A stretch of DNA of 22,384 bases from a bacterium HR25 (GTDB lineage: Bacteria; Chloroflexota; Dehalococcoidia; SM23-28-2; HRbin24): the NCBI GenBank assembly GCA_002898615.1, contig BEIB01000011.1, forward strand, positions 1 to 22,384, in the 5' to 3' direction. The notes under the pieces were generated by a model. It ran no database searches, was not told where the DNA came from, and saw only the letters and a program-made list of their open reading frames with translations. How positions within the stretch are numbered: the first letter of the stretch is position 1; each line of letters starts with the position of its first letter. Shown here in pieces: positions 22,174 through 22,384 of this stretch. The position numbers and the translations under genes were made by a program.

Positions 22174-22384
22174 GGCGGCCGGCTGGACGGAGGAGACCCT
22201 GGCCCGCCTCTGGGAGGAGCAGACGCTGCCCCGGGAGGCGCTGGTGACGCGGCAGGGTCTCCCCCTGCAGGTGGTCTACCGTGGCCAGCGCCGGCGGGGG
22301 CCGGGGCCCGACTTCCGGGGCGCCATCATCGCCACGCCCCACGCCCTCCTCACCGGGGACGTGGAGGTCCATCTGCGGGCGGGT
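22157..22384 (+). CDS. DUF2851-family protein, 5' part
   Basis: 76 codons from ATG 22157 are visible before the window ends. The N-terminal pattern matches DUF2851: W-x-E-E-Q near residues 19-22, L-V-T-R-Q-G-L-P-L-Q-V-V near 29-40, G-P-G-P-D-F-R-G-A-I-I near 49-59 and the G-D-V-E-V-H stretch near 68-73. The family has no established function; conserved acidic and His residues suggest a metal or nuclease-like site. GTG 22151 is an alternative start. It overlaps the XRE gene and should be under the same promoter and operator. Confidence 0.75.
   Translation, partial: MPRPAEAAGWTEETLARLWEEQTLPREALVTRQGLPLQVVYRGQRRRGPGPDFRGAIIATPHALLTGDVEVHLRAG

Noticed and set aside
21821..22372. Extended N-terminus of the PIG-L gene
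   Set aside because: The extra residues run antisense to the XRE and DUF2851 genes and lack homology to the family; GTG 21820 has GGAGGA.

Overview
The window is a GC-rich (roughly two-thirds G+C by eye) stretch of ordinary bacterial chromosome, densely packed and with genes on both strands. There is no tRNA, rRNA, insertion sequence, prophage or CRISPR array. Gene content (ThiC/ThiG thiamine operon, family III CoA-transferase, luciferase-like flavin oxidoreductase, FAH-fold and PIG-L hydrolases, CopB-type ATPase, DUF2851) and the codon style (many ATA Ile, AGG Arg, CTC/CTG Leu) suggest a thermophilic or environmental Chloroflexota, possibly Dehalococcoidia-like. That is an inference; no marker gene in the window proves it.

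Region 1 (1-7.1 kb) is a thiamine locus. A 3'-truncated thiE lies at the left edge, divergent from an anchored alpha/beta hydrolase. A small YtxH-like gene follows. Then comes a leftward cluster, read in transcription order as thiD, hsp20, TPP riboswitch, thiC, thiG, tenI/thiE-like, thiS. The HMP branch (ThiC, ThiD) and part of the thiazole branch (ThiG, ThiS, TenI-like) are present. ThiF and ThiO/ThiH are not in the window. A YjbQ-family gene, a third protein class associated with ThiE-type activity, diverges from thiD and is followed by a sirtuin.

Region 2 (8.4-12.4 kb) has a family III CoA-transferase, a hairpin terminator, and an ECF sigma factor. The sigma factor diverges from a winged-helix regulator across an unusually AT-rich island with a 26-bp near-palindrome and a perfect DnaA-box-like sequence. 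A luciferase-like oxidoreductase follows.

Region 3 (12.4-18.5 kb) has a CPH-type (CopB) copper ATPase, a winged-helix O-methyltransferase-like protein, a soluble SppA-like S49 peptidase, and a tightly coupled operon of PduO cobalamin adenosyltransferase, histidine phosphatase and rhomboid protease.

Region 4 (18.5-22.4 kb) has an SDR protein lacking the canonical Tyr and Lys. Next is a c-di-AMP (ydaO-type) riboswitch with its own promoter and intrinsic terminator, controlling a 69-residue zinc-ribbon protein. It is followed by a 91-residue orphan with its own promoter, a bidirectional terminator, a coupled PIG-L deacetylase/FAH-family pair, and an XRE regulator with a palindromic operator over its promoter. 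A DUF2851 gene runs off the right edge.

The strongest candidate for something new is the c-di-AMP riboswitch in front of an uncharacterised zinc-ribbon protein. Two structural habits recur. Three convergent gene pairs share a single CTAG as both stop codons, and several promoters sit so close to start codons that the transcripts should be leaderless or nearly so.
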